Position numbers and translations under genes: made by a program
The notes under the pieces: generated by a model
Database searches by the model: none
Told to the model about the DNA's origin: nothing
Seen by the model: only the letters and a program-made list of their open reading frames with translations
In this document: piece after piece, positions 8,250 to 16,700 of the stretch
How positions within the stretch are numbered: position 1 is the first letter of the stretch
Layout of the letters: each line of letters begins with the position of its first letter
Origin: JBBDYG01 sp040901765
GTDB taxonomy: Bacteria > Planctomycetota > Planctomycetia > Pirellulales > Lacipirellulaceae
DNA: 20,777 nt
Assembly (NCBI GenBank): GCA_040901765.1
Contig: JBBDYG010000083.1
Location: 1-20,777 of the forward strand
Direction: 5' to 3'

Positions 8250-9917
8250 TCAACCGCCTCCCCCATAGTGGACGTGATCGTCCCTGTCAGATAGCTGATA
8301 GATTCTGACGTCCGTGAGGCGCACTGAAGAATTTGGGTCTCCTTCGAATGCGATGCAATTCGCTTTTCCCCGAAACAACGAACGGCATGAGACGGTCCTC
8401 TCAATTGACGGACCGCCTAGGCTCTGGACGGTAAAGGACACCTTAACACCATCGTCGACGAATCGAAATCCCCAATCGGAACTGGCTCGGCTTAATGGAA
8501 ACTCTTCGCCCAGAATTCCGACATTCTCACCGGCGGGAAATGGACGCACCAGGACGCGCATCGTTTGTCCCGGTCGGTCAGCCACCGGCCAGAATGTGCA
8601 TCTCAATCCGGTAGCCAAGTAGGCGTATCCCTCCCGTGGGAAACTGCCGCGCTGGCTCTCAGCCCGAGTAAATACGGACACCGAGCCGGAGTAGGAATGG
8701 AGCCGCTCGGAGAATGAGACGGAGCCCATCACCACAATGGTGCCGGCTGCCGGGTCAAATTGCTGTTTTGTGATCAAGTACGGCACGTCGTCCTGATCGA
8801 GTTGCCCGCCCAGTTCTTTTCCGAGCTGCACGTACCCGGCGTCGGGAACCACTCGACCCAGCGTACTCCAAATGCCGGGATCGAGCGCCTCATCGCCGAA
8901 ATCATCGCTTAATACCAGATCTTCCGGCCGCATCACGATATCGCCCGTTGCCGAGCCGTCGGCAAAAGCGCCAAGTCGACCGCGCTCGGCATTAAACCGC
9001 ACGTGCAGAGCCGCATTCCATTGCAATCGGTCACCTTCCAAGAGTTCGACCGGTCGCGTTGGCTGAAGCGAATCAGTCTCTGGATACGCCACGACCTTGC
9101 CCTTGACGACGCCAACTTCGGTAAGACCAAAGTCGTCAACGACAACTTCAAAGTCCGTGCCGATATCGATGACCTTTCCACTCTTGGTAAGTACGGCAAA
9201 ACCCCCTTTGTCGGTTTCGGAGGCATGTACGCTAATGCTTCCAGAAAGCAATCTGCACTGATTTGGGAAATCGGAGACAACGCCCGCAGGCGAAAACATC
9301 GTAACTTCCGTGCCATCCTTAAAATGGAGCCGAGCTTCACCTTGTTCGAGATAAATTTCCTCACCGCTGAGCAATGCCGCGTTCACTCGGAATTTATCGT
9401 GATGCCCTCGCCATCGAGCGTCGCTGCTAGCCCACCGCAAATGGGCAACCGCCTCGCCAGCCCCCGTTCCAACATTGGCCCTAGGCGACTTGGAATTGTC
9501 AGCGGATGCGGCTACCTCCGTCGCCCTGTCCGCCATTGGACTTGGCATGACCGACCGCATCAAAACAACCCCAACTGCAGCTAGCAATAACGCTGCCGCG
9601 CTGCCCAGGGCGAGCGCGAACATTGAATAACGCCGGTGGCGGCCAACCGCTCGAGCTAGACCCTCTCTCCTTACATCAAGGGCCAAGTCGCCGAGAGACA
9701 CGAGCTCGGCCCGCTCCTGAGTATTGTCCCAAATAAGCCAGGCTCGAAGATTGACCGATTGAAGGAACCGTCCGAGGGCCTCCGGTCCTCCCGCGATAAT
9801 ACTCTCCAGCTCTTCCGTCTCTTGAGTTGTCAGCGCACCCTCAAGCATTCGATCGACGAGCAATTCGATCCGCAGTTCCTCCGGCGGGGTTAGCTGTTCT
9901 TCAGTCACCTGGCTCAC
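8250..9917 (-). CDS. FecR-type anti-sigma regulator with C-terminal LamG-like domain
   Basis: The product is 555 residues. The cytoplasmic N-terminus (1-96) has the helical LLVDRMLEGALTTQETEEL pattern of sigma-binding FecR relatives. One transmembrane helix follows (about 98-120, ALALGSAAALLLAAVGVVLM). The FecR domain covers about 185-280: LSGEEIYLEQGEARLHFKDG, TMFSPAGVV, LLSGSISVHA, TKSGKVIDIGTDFEVVV and VGVVKGKV. From about 335 an extracytoplasmic domain begins with SDDFGDEALDPGIWSTLGRV, a LamG/concanavalin-like opening. The GTG start (9917) overlaps the sigma gene by 17 bp and has GGTGAG just upstream, so translation is coupled to the sigma gene. The expected role is to hold the sigma factor inactive until an outside ligand or signal is sensed. 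There is no TonB-receptor partner here, unlike classical Fec systems. Confidence 0.85.
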   Translation of the reverse strand: MSQVTEEQLTPPEELRIELLVDRMLEGALTTQETEELESIIAGGPEALGRFLQSVNLRAWLIWDNTQERAELVSLGDLALDVRREGLARAVGRHRRYSMFALALGSAAALLLAAVGVVLMRSVMPSPMADRATEVAASADNSKSPRANVGTGAGEAVAHLRWASSDARWRGHHDKFRVNAALLSGEEIYLEQGEARLHFKDGTEVTMFSPAGVVSDFPNQCRLLSGSISVHASETDKGGFAVLTKSGKVIDIGTDFEVVVDDFGLTEVGVVKGKVVAYPETDSLQPTRPVELLEGDRLQWNAALHVRFNAERGRLGAFADGSATGDIVMRPEDLVLSDDFGDEALDPGIWSTLGRVVPDAGYVQLGKELGGQLDQDDVPYLITKQQFDPAAGTIVVMGSVSFSERLHSYSGSVSVFTRAESQRGSFPREGYAYLATGLRCTFWPVADRPGQTMRVLVRPFPAGENVGILGEEFPLSRASSDWGFRFVDDGVKVSFTVQSLGGPSIERTVSCRSLFRGKANCIAFEGDPNSSVRLTDVRIYQLSDRDDHVHYGGGG

Positions 9918-10419
9918 TCACCACGTTCTGCGTCAAGCACACCAGTAGACTCCGATGTATTCGCTGGAAAGACTTGTAGACTGAATCGATCGATTTCTCC
10001 ACCTGCGCTGCAATTGCCGCAATCCGCAGATTCTGACGATATCTTAAGTTAATGAGTTGTCGCTGGTAGGTCTCGAGTTTTTCTAGGCACTCGTCCAACG
10101 CCACATAATCGTGATCCATCTTGGCGGCGGCCGCGATCGTTTGTGAGGCAATCAATTCAACCAGCTCAGTGCTAAAGGTCACCACCTGATGTCGTTTAAG
10201 TTGTCGAAAACTCATGACTTTGTTTCGTGCCACGCAAAATGTCCATGCGCGAAAATCGGTGCCAAGCTCGAAGGAGGCGAATTTCTCCCAAAGCGTGATA
10301 CTTACGTCCTGAAACACTTCGTCTGCATCGGCGCGACTCCCCACCAGCGCAAGCACAAACGCATAAGTCTGGCGAGCGTTGGCGAGCCACAGTCGCACAA
10401 ATTCTTCCGTTCGGTCCAA
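9901..10419 (-). CDS. ECF-type RNA polymerase sigma-70 family factor
   Basis: I place the start at TTG 10419 (172 residues) because AGGAG lies 7 nt upstream and the protein then begins with the family-typical DRTEEFVRLWLANARQTYAF. A TTG at 10464 is possible but has no ribosome-binding site. Region 2 is visible as LVGSRADADEVFQDVSITLW and FRAWTFCVARNKVMSF (core binding and -10 recognition). Region 4 is CLEKLETYQRQLINLRY followed by the helix-turn-helix IAAIAAQVEKSIDSVYKSFQRI (-35 recognition). Its stop overlaps the anti-sigma gene by 17 bp, the usual arrangement of a sigma factor with its own regulator. This planctomycete/verrucomicrobial group of ECF factors is commonly paired with FecR/LamG proteins. 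It probably directs transcription of its own operon and of the exported-protein genes downstream, although no target promoter motif could be derived from one window. Confidence 0.88.
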   Translation of the reverse strand: MDRTEEFVRLWLANARQTYAFVLALVGSRADADEVFQDVSITLWEKFASFELGTDFRAWTFCVARNKVMSFRQLKRHQVVTFSTELVELIASQTIAAAAKMDHDYVALDECLEKLETYQRQLINLRYRQNLRIAAIAAQVEKSIDSVYKSFQRIHRSLLVCLTQNVVSEPGD

Positions 10420-10426
10420 TCGCCAG

Positions 10427-10431
10427 CTCCT
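10427..10431 (-). promoter_or_regulatory. Ribosome-binding site that sets the sigma factor start
   Basis: AGGAG on the minus strand sits 7 nt before TTG 10419. The alternative TTG codons at 10464 and 10446 have no site or a poor one. This favours the shorter 172-residue product. Confidence 0.6.
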
Positions 10432-10524
10432 GCTGAAATGACTCAAGTCGCTTCCACTTTCCAAAGCGTAGATTAAGCCCGCATTAGTGCGATCGAGTAC
10501 GAAGATCCCTCCGAAGCGCCCAAA

Positions 10525-10542
10525 AGGCTCCGCACGGAGCCT
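10525..10542 (-). terminator. Terminator-like hairpin in the sigma factor leader
   Basis: AGGCTCC and GGAGCCT (with an inner C-G that would leave only a 2-nt loop) form a perfect stem, followed on the minus strand by TTTTG. It lies about 105 nt before the sigma start. It could end transcription coming from the sigma pseudogene side or act as an attenuator in the sigma operon leader. The T-run is short, so strength is uncertain. Confidence 0.45.
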
Positions 10543-10574
10543 AACCTGTAGTCCGACACATTGTTATTTGTTGA

Positions 10575-10601
10575 AGTGTCGAAAATTGGACAATTGACAC
10601 T
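10575..10601. promoter_or_regulatory. Two-part dyad upstream of the sigma operon
   Basis: AGTGTC (10575-10580) pairs with GACACT (10596-10601), and inside them AATTG (10584-10588) pairs with CAATT (10591-10595). The symmetry suggests an operator. On the plus strand it is followed by GCTTTTTTCC, so it also has the form of a plus-strand intrinsic terminator, although no plus-strand gene feeds into it. On the minus strand it lies in the A/T-rich stretch where the sigma operon promoter would be expected. Confidence 0.35.
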
Positions 10602-10753
10602 GCTTTTTTCCATTATTTTCTAGATTCGTCCTGGAATGGCGTGTGAATTGCGCCCAATCTCATGGGTGGCCCCCATAAACGGCGTGATGAGAATGGCGAA
10701 GTCGACGCCGCGGTTTGCACGAATTGGCAGACCTCCTGTGGAGGGCAGCTTCG

Positions 10754-10861
10754 ATGCCCAGCTAGACGCCGTAGTTCTTCGGATACGAGGGACAGAAGTT
10801 GCTCGGACGCCGTCGGATTGCCTTGCTCGATTGCAGGCAAGATTTACATGACGTCGCTCAT
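10754..10861 (-). pseudogene. 5' fragment of an ECF sigma factor (PF07638-like) with early stop
   Basis: From ATG 10861 the minus strand reads MSDVM, a TAA stop (10844-10846), then ILPAIEQGNPTASEQLL and LVSEELRRLAGH. This matches the highly conserved N-terminus of the planctomycete ECF sigma group, which typically starts with MSDVTR, then an AIEQGDP-like stretch and ELRRLA. After codon 36 the similarity ends and no region 2 or region 4 can be recognised in any frame down to 10613. It is therefore a decayed gene start with a nonsense codon at codon 6 and the rest deleted or scrambled. It belongs to a different ECF subgroup from the intact factor at 9901-10419, so it is not simply a local duplicate of it. 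Confidence 0.65.
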
Positions 10862-10986
10862 GAAAAGTTACCCGAGATCGCTTTGACAGACCATCTGAAT
10901 GTAACAAATCCGTCAGGGAATAGCGCTGACAGTGTTCCGAGGTCCAGCCGCAGGTAGAGAAGAGTGCGAAAAACATTTCGAAAAGG

Positions 10987-11179
10987 TTGGGTTAACGAGG
11001 CATTTGACGAGGCAAAAGCAGCGGCGGATCGCTAGTCCGAGAAAAGGGATGGTTTCTCGGCACGCCCTAGCTGTGCCAGCCGTCGACTGCTCAACGAGTT
11101 TTGTGACTCTGGCGGACGGGATCGGTGGCGGTTACCGGCGCCGATAGGACCGGCCCGCGAGGTGTGTCATCACGGTCGG
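10987..11179 (+). repeat. Structured dispersed repeat, copy 1
   Basis: This copy is about 92% identical to copy 2 over the first 115 bp and more loosely matched to the end. Two adjacent hairpins are visible: CCGAGAAA/TTTCTCGG (11037-11044 with 11053-11060) and GGCACG/TGTGCC (11059-11064 with 11072-11077, containing one G-U pair). It lies 3' of the serine hydrolase gene. A short plus-strand frame is open through both copies, but its product resembles nothing I know, so I treat the element as non-coding. Confidence 0.8.
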
Positions 11180-11332
11180 TTTTCGGCAGGTGTCACATCC
11201 CAGCTGACGAGATGGCTAACTGACACGGACCGGTTCGAGGCACGTCCTGTTCCAATCGTTTTGAAGCCTTTTGATGTGTTGCTTTCGACGCGTGTGTGAC
11301 GTATGAGTCGCGGCGCCGAGCACGAAATACAA
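11180..11332. other. Region 3' of the serine hydrolase gene
   Basis: No gene is seen. GTGTCA (11190-11195) and TGACAC (11221-11226), with CATC/GATG inside, form an imperfect hairpin about 110 nt after the hydrolase stop. There is no T-run on the minus strand, so it is not a standard intrinsic terminator. Confidence 0.35.
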
Positions 11333-13090
11333 TTAGAGTTGTTTTCGAGTGGTGCGTTGAAGACGAACGCCAAGCGCCCGACCATCGTCGATTTCCAGGC
11401 CGCTTACGCTGCGGTCTATGTCCCGTCCAAACTTAAAGATGCGGCTGTCGAGCGCATGACGGCGAGCCGGCACGAACTGATCGATAAGCGTGGGCGTCAG
11501 CTCTTCCCAGGCATGATTGTTGACCCGTAATTGCAGCGAGCCATCGGCGACTCGGAAACGATATGTCGCCATCATTTCATCGCTGTAGTAGTCGCCGACG
11601 TAACTCTTGAGCTGTTCGTCCGTGAGATTGGGCGGATCGAACGGCTTGAATTCGAGCGACCCGAAGCCCCAGTCGTAGATGAGCGACGCCCGCGGCTTTG
11701 CGCTTCGCAGTTCGAATCGGACCGTCTCGTTGTCGATGGGAAAGTCGACTGGGAGAAATCGACGCCCTACGATCGGATTCAGGCGAAATGTGCCAAATCG
11801 ATCGTGGGTGAGATACAGAGCACTGTCGCGAAACGACACCTTCCAAATTCGACCGATGGTGTCGATATACGACCCGACGCTTTGTCGCAATTCGTCTTCA
11901 GAGAAATCGGTGGCCGTTTCCGAATCGGTGGACGGATCGTGCTTCGTTTGCGGAGCTAGAATGTTTGCGAGGTACAGGGCAGCGATGTCCTCGGCTACCA
12001 TCCACGGAATGATCTCTTCGTTGTTTGCCAGACAAATCACGGTAAATCGTTGATCCGGATATCGGGCCATGCCGGCCAACGAGCCCCAACCGCCGCCCGT
12101 GAATTGCATTCGCTTCAGCCCGCGAAAGTGGCCCGCGGGCCCTAACGCAGCTTCTGGCTTCATTTTCTTTGTGTTAGCGTCGGTATCCAAACAAAAGCGA
12201 TTGCCGGCAAGCTCTCCGTTGCGCATGAATTCGTCAATCCAATCACCTCTGGGAAGCCGATTGTCGTAAAAGTTTTGATCCCAGCGAAAGAGATCCTCGA
12301 CCGTGGAATGTACGCCGCATGCTCCCATGACTGAACCTGTCGAGAACCAAGAGTTTCGACCGCCCCTGTCCACTACGTAGCCGACTGCTCGCTGCCGGTG
12401 CACGTACGCCGGGCGATCGAGATAACCCGTGTGCGACATCCCAAGCGGCTCAAAGACGTTCTCTTTGGCAAATTGCGACAACGGCTTGCCGCTGACGCGC
12501 TCAACGATTTGACCCAGTAGAAAATAGTCGGAGTTGCTGTATCCTAACTTCGTGCCGGTCGGAAACTGAAGAGTGCGTTGGGCGGCTAAAATTTGTAGCA
12601 CGTCAGGCTCGGTGTATTCAACCCAACCCGGTTCCAGTGGCCAGCCTGCCAACTGCATTAGATGGATGTAATCGCGCAGGCCGCTATGGCAGCGGAGCAA
12701 GTCGCCCACAGTTATCGGTGGCTCAAAGGCGTGCATCTCCACCAAATACTTGCGGATGTCATCCTCCGGTCGTAGTTTGCCTTGATCCATTAGCAGCGCT
12801 AGGCAAACGCTGGTGAATGACTTAGTGACGGAAGCAACGTCGAAGCTTGTATGGGGCCTGATAGCAACTTCGTAGTCAAGGTTTGCCGAGCCAAATCCTT
12901 TGCTGTAGATCAGCTTGCCATCCTGGATAATTCCCACGGCACAGCCGGGTACGTCGGGCCTGTCGTACTTGGCGAACATTGCATCGACTTGCGATACAAG
13001 TCGATCAGGATCACCAGTTACTTCGGCTTGTATCACATCGCAGTTGACTGCAGCGGCTACGATGATGAGTAGCTGACAAAGCATGTGCAT
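11333..13090 (-). CDS. Secreted serine hydrolase, class C beta-lactamase/penicillin-binding-protein-like
   Basis: The product is 585 residues. ATG 13090 has GGGGA 6 nt upstream. Signal peptide about 1-22 (MLCQLLIIVAAAVNCDVIQA). The beta-lactamase-like transpeptidase fold (PF00144 type) covers about 30-380. The catalytic SxxK is SVTK (Ser87, Lys90) in FDVASVTKSFTS, the YxN motif is YSN (184-186), and the third motif appears as TGGGWGS (331-337) where other members have HxG/KTG. GCAVGIIQDGKLIYSKGFG and LLRCHSGLRDYI are also typical. The C-terminal 200 residues form a separate beta-rich extension of the kind common in esterase and peptidase members. The likely activity is on an ester or a D-amino-acid peptide, and true beta-lactam resistance cannot be inferred. 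The gene stands alone between the two copies of the structured repeat. Confidence 0.88.
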   Translation of the reverse strand: MHMLCQLLIIVAAAVNCDVIQAEVTGDPDRLVSQVDAMFAKYDRPDVPGCAVGIIQDGKLIYSKGFGSANLDYEVAIRPHTSFDVASVTKSFTSVCLALLMDQGKLRPEDDIRKYLVEMHAFEPPITVGDLLRCHSGLRDYIHLMQLAGWPLEPGWVEYTEPDVLQILAAQRTLQFPTGTKLGYSNSDYFLLGQIVERVSGKPLSQFAKENVFEPLGMSHTGYLDRPAYVHRQRAVGYVVDRGGRNSWFSTGSVMGACGVHSTVEDLFRWDQNFYDNRLPRGDWIDEFMRNGELAGNRFCLDTDANTKKMKPEAALGPAGHFRGLKRMQFTGGGWGSLAGMARYPDQRFTVICLANNEEIIPWMVAEDIAALYLANILAPQTKHDPSTDSETATDFSEDELRQSVGSYIDTIGRIWKVSFRDSALYLTHDRFGTFRLNPIVGRRFLPVDFPIDNETVRFELRSAKPRASLIYDWGFGSLEFKPFDPPNLTDEQLKSYVGDYYSDEMMATYRFRVADGSLQLRVNNHAWEELTPTLIDQFVPARRHALDSRIFKFGRDIDRSVSGLEIDDGRALGVRLQRTTRKQL

Positions 13091-13315
13091 CGAAAATCCC
13101 CATTTGCTGTTCGGTCGGCTTGCTTGTTGAGTTAGACGGAAACTGCGACGAGTCTTGGGTTCGTGTTGATGCTATCCTCTTTTGTCCCGCGTCACGAGCT
13201 AGATGCCGGAGAAGTGAACCGCTTTGAGCCATACTCACCGTCTGACTCAGCTGCGCGACACGCGTTTGTCGCGTGGAACGATTCTATCAAGGGTTGGACA
13301 TGGTCCAAATTAACC
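13091..13315. other. Upstream region of the serine hydrolase gene
   Basis: No gene is seen. CGCGACA (13254-13260) and TGTCGCG (13267-13273) make a perfect 7-bp hairpin with a 6-nt loop, about 165 bp before the start. It could be an operator or a transcript-end hairpin. I find no convincing -35/-10 pair. Confidence 0.35.
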
Positions 13316-13506
13316 TTGGTTTAACGAGGCATTTGCCGAGGCAAAAGCAACGGCGGATCGCTAGTCCGAGAAAAGGGATGGGTTCTCGGCACACCGAAGC
13401 TGTGCCAGCCGTGGACTGCTCAACGAGTTCTGGAATATTGATTGATGGAATGGTCGCAGTCACCGACGCGTTCTCGATCACACCCCGCGGTGTGTCAGGA
13501 GGGTCG
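13316..13506 (+). repeat. Structured dispersed repeat, copy 2
   Basis: This copy is in the same orientation as copy 1. Its hairpins are CCGAGAA/TTCTCGG (13366-13372 with 13383-13389), GGCACA/TGTGCC (13388-13393 with 13401-13406, now with an A-U pair where copy 1 has G-U) and CACACC/GGTGTG (13479-13484 with 13489-13494). Keeping the pairing while the base changes suggests that structure matters. It lies upstream of the serine hydrolase gene. Confidence 0.8.
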
Positions 13507-13793
13507 TTACTTGGCTTGACTCATGTCCTCATTATCGAGACGGCTTTATGACATTTCACCCTCCGGGGTTCTCGTTGGAATTCGCTCCAGTGCATCGCAA
13601 CCAAGCGCAATGGAATAGTCGCAGACCTATTAATGCCCTATTCCGCATAAAGGCTCGGCTGTCTACCGCGCATGGGGCAGCCTGTGGGTGACTCCGGGTT
13701 GAACTGCGGTTACGGCGTCGAAGGTCCATCATGCACGCGCGATAGCTGCCTCTGAACGTCGTCAAGAAATTTCGCGTTAACTCGCAGCTCGTC
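13507..13793. other. Gene-free stretch between repeat copy 2 and the giant surface protein gene
   Basis: This is the 3' flank of the beta-strand repeat gene. Only short frames without recognisable motifs are present. I see no T-run terminator. Confidence 0.3.
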
Positions 13794-16700
13794 TCAAGTA
13801 GGGCGGCCGTTATTGCAATTTTGTGCGGCGGCGTGCAATGCTAAGCAATATATGCAGACTGCCGACAGTAAGAATGCGTTCGGCTCAGGTACGACGAACT
13901 GGTAATCGATGAACAGATTGCCGTTGTCGGCGCGGAGGGAGAAGTTCTCTGGACGAAAGGCCCCATGGGTGCTCTGCGACTCGGTGAACGCGAAGTGTAC
14001 CTCCGTGGGGTCGAAGCCTTCGATCGCGTCTGCTTCGGCGATCAGCCAACGATAGGTCTGCATCGGATCGAAATTAGAAACCACTCCTGGTTGATTGAAC
14101 GAATTCAATCCGGCGACTTGAATGACTAGCGGATCGGCGGCAGACGCGTCGAATAGCAAGCCTTCGTCGACGTGCAACAGATCCCAACCGTTGGAGCCGC
14201 CGGCTGCGCCCGACGCATCGTTTATCTCCCATTCATAGAGAGTGCCGGCGCCGATCGCCAGATCGTCCGCAAACGACAACGTGCCTGGCGATTGGCCGGG
14301 AGCGAGCACTCCGCCGTCGATACGCACGGGGTTGAGGAACGTGCCGCTACCGGAGAGCGTGGCGGCGACTGTCAACACAAACTCGAATGGGACGTCGTCT
14401 TCCAGAATCTCAAGACTTTGGCCAGCGCCCACATGAACGGACGCCGTGAGCGAAAAATCATCGAAGCCCGACCGCTGGAAATTGATCGACGCATGTTCGG
14501 CGGCCGACTTGATCGCGCCTGTAATCTGGACTTGGCTCACGACGTCTTGGATCACGTTGCCATCGTTGCGCCGCAGGAAACCCGGACCGAGCAAGAAGTC
14601 CACATTGCCGTGAACAAACAAGTCGCCGCTAATGGTGAGCAGACCTTCTTGGAGCTTTTGAAGTTGAACGCCATCGTGTAGTTCCAGCGGGCCAGCGATT
14701 TCGATCGAGTCACGGAAGTTGGTCGAGATGATCGAATCGGCTGTCACACTCACCTTGCCGAGAACCCGCCCAGGACGGGGCGTGATGTCAATTTCACGAT
14801 TCGTGGTGAGCTCGCCTCCGGCGAGGATGAGATCGTTAGGTAGGCCGACCCCCTGGGGAAACGCCAATTCGAGCGCCGCGCCAGGCAGAACAGTGACGGC
14901 GCCACTGCCGAAGCCGCCGCCGTGGCGCGCGACGACGCGGCCTTCGATGATGACGTCACCGGTAAAGTTTTCGTTGGCTGACACGAGGTCGATGCGACCC
15001 CCAAATCTGAGTGAACTTGCTCCCACGATCTCCGCGGGTTGTGCTAAACGAGAGAAGCCGCTGAAGTTGCCGCTGGAAATCTTGGCTGGGGAGTTCACGA
15101 AAACTGTGCCACGATAGGCGTTGTCAAGAACTAACTCGCCACCGTTCAGAAAGACGTCGCCCGGCGCAAGATTCGAATCGTTGCGTTGCGTCTGCAAGAC
15201 AAGGCGGCCGCCATGCACGTCCACGGACTGATCGCCTATGGAGCGGCTTCCCTCGACGATCAACGTGCCCTCGTAGACGTCGATCGTGCCGTCAAACTGT
15301 CGGCCGTCCAGTGACAAAGTGGCCGTACCGTCACCGGTCTTGGTGATAGCGGCATCTCCGACGAGCTCCACGTCCACGATTGAACCTGACTCGAGGTCAA
15401 TGGTCTCGAAGTCAACCTTGGCGGAGCCGGGGTACTGAAGCGTAAGCCGTCCTCCGTCGCGGACGATTAGGGAATCAAACGCTTTGACCGCCATCGACTG
15501 ATAGCCAAGGCGCACATCGCCGCCGTTGATTTCCATGTCGCCGCCCGCCGGCAGCGAATCGTACGTTTGGAAGACAATTGCCGCGTCATTGTTGACGCGG
15601 GTCGGCCCTGTGTAGCTGTTGGCGCCGCTCAGGTTGTATTGGATCGTGAACTTCCCGGAAGCGGCAGTGAGCGCTGTCGGACCCGCGGCGCCGTCGACGA
15701 TGCCCGCAGCGATGTCACCCAGGGAGCGATTGCTGCCCGAATTGAGAATCAACTCATTCGTAGCGGATCCCGGGGCAAGTTCACCGTTGACGATGTTGCC
15801 GGAGAGCACAATGCCGCCGCTATCGATCGTGAGTCGCTGCCCGGCGAGATCGAAATCGACCCCATTATCGCCGCGGACGGTGAGTGAATTGACCGCAGTC
15901 GTGCCGGCGGGAAGCGTCGAATTCTGTGAAACGAGCACGTTGTCGTTCGCCGTGGCGGCGCTGAGGTTCTGCTGAAACGAGGTGAGAGCTTGCACACCGG
16001 CGGGACCGTACGTTGCGAAATCAGTGGTGTTACCTCTCTGAAGAATTCGATTGACGGTGGCCCAGGGCGCGAGGAGGCCATTGTCAAGGTCGGGAGCTGC
16101 ATCAAAGGTAACGGTGAGCGGGTCTTCGAACTCAAAGAACAACGTGGCGCCTGCAGCACGATGAAGTTCGCCAACACGGAGAGCCGATGTTCCGGTCTGC
16201 GGCGAAAACCCGCCCCGCTGGCCTGCTACCTTGGCCGTGCCGCGTTCGAGATCAATGCGGCCAATGCGTTCAGTGGCTGCTCCTTCGGACGGCGACCACA
16301 TCCGTAGCTCGCCGCCGCGTATGACGACCGGAATGCCATCGGCGATGCGATCGTTTGCGATGACGGGGAGACCGGAGCCGATTTCCGACCGGCTGTTGTT
16401 GAGCAGCAGTTGGCCGCCTGCGCCGATGACGATGCGACTCGTCCGGGTCAATCGACCGTGATCGGCCAGATTCAGATAACCATCGCGAATGAGTGTTTCG
16501 CCGACATAGGCAGCGCGATCGCTGGTAATCTGAACTTCGCTGCTTTGTTGGTCATCAGGAAATACCAGATCGCCGCCATAAACGGCACCCCGCAAATATA
16601 CCCCCGTCCCATTGCTCGCGACGTATCCGCCTCCGTCTCCCATGTACAGATCGCCTAGGAGCACCATGCTGTTGAGCGTGCCACCATCGTGCAAGTACAC

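Noticed and set aside
9003..9584. Plus-strand frame of 193 codons
   Set aside because: It is antisense to the FecR-type gene, whose own frame carries clear domain motifs.
10885..10910. TTGACA on the plus strand as a promoter
   Set aside because: There is no good -10 box at the right distance and no plus-strand gene downstream.
10932..11147. Small plus-strand frame through repeat copy 1, with a counterpart in copy 2
   Set aside because: The frame is open in both copies, but the hairpins are preserved and the product matches nothing known. The repeat is better explained as non-coding, although a coding role is not fully excluded.
13556..13765. Minus-strand 69-codon frame downstream of the giant gene
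   Set aside because: It has no ribosome-binding site or motif, and its Arg/Ser/Cys-rich composition is typical of random frames.
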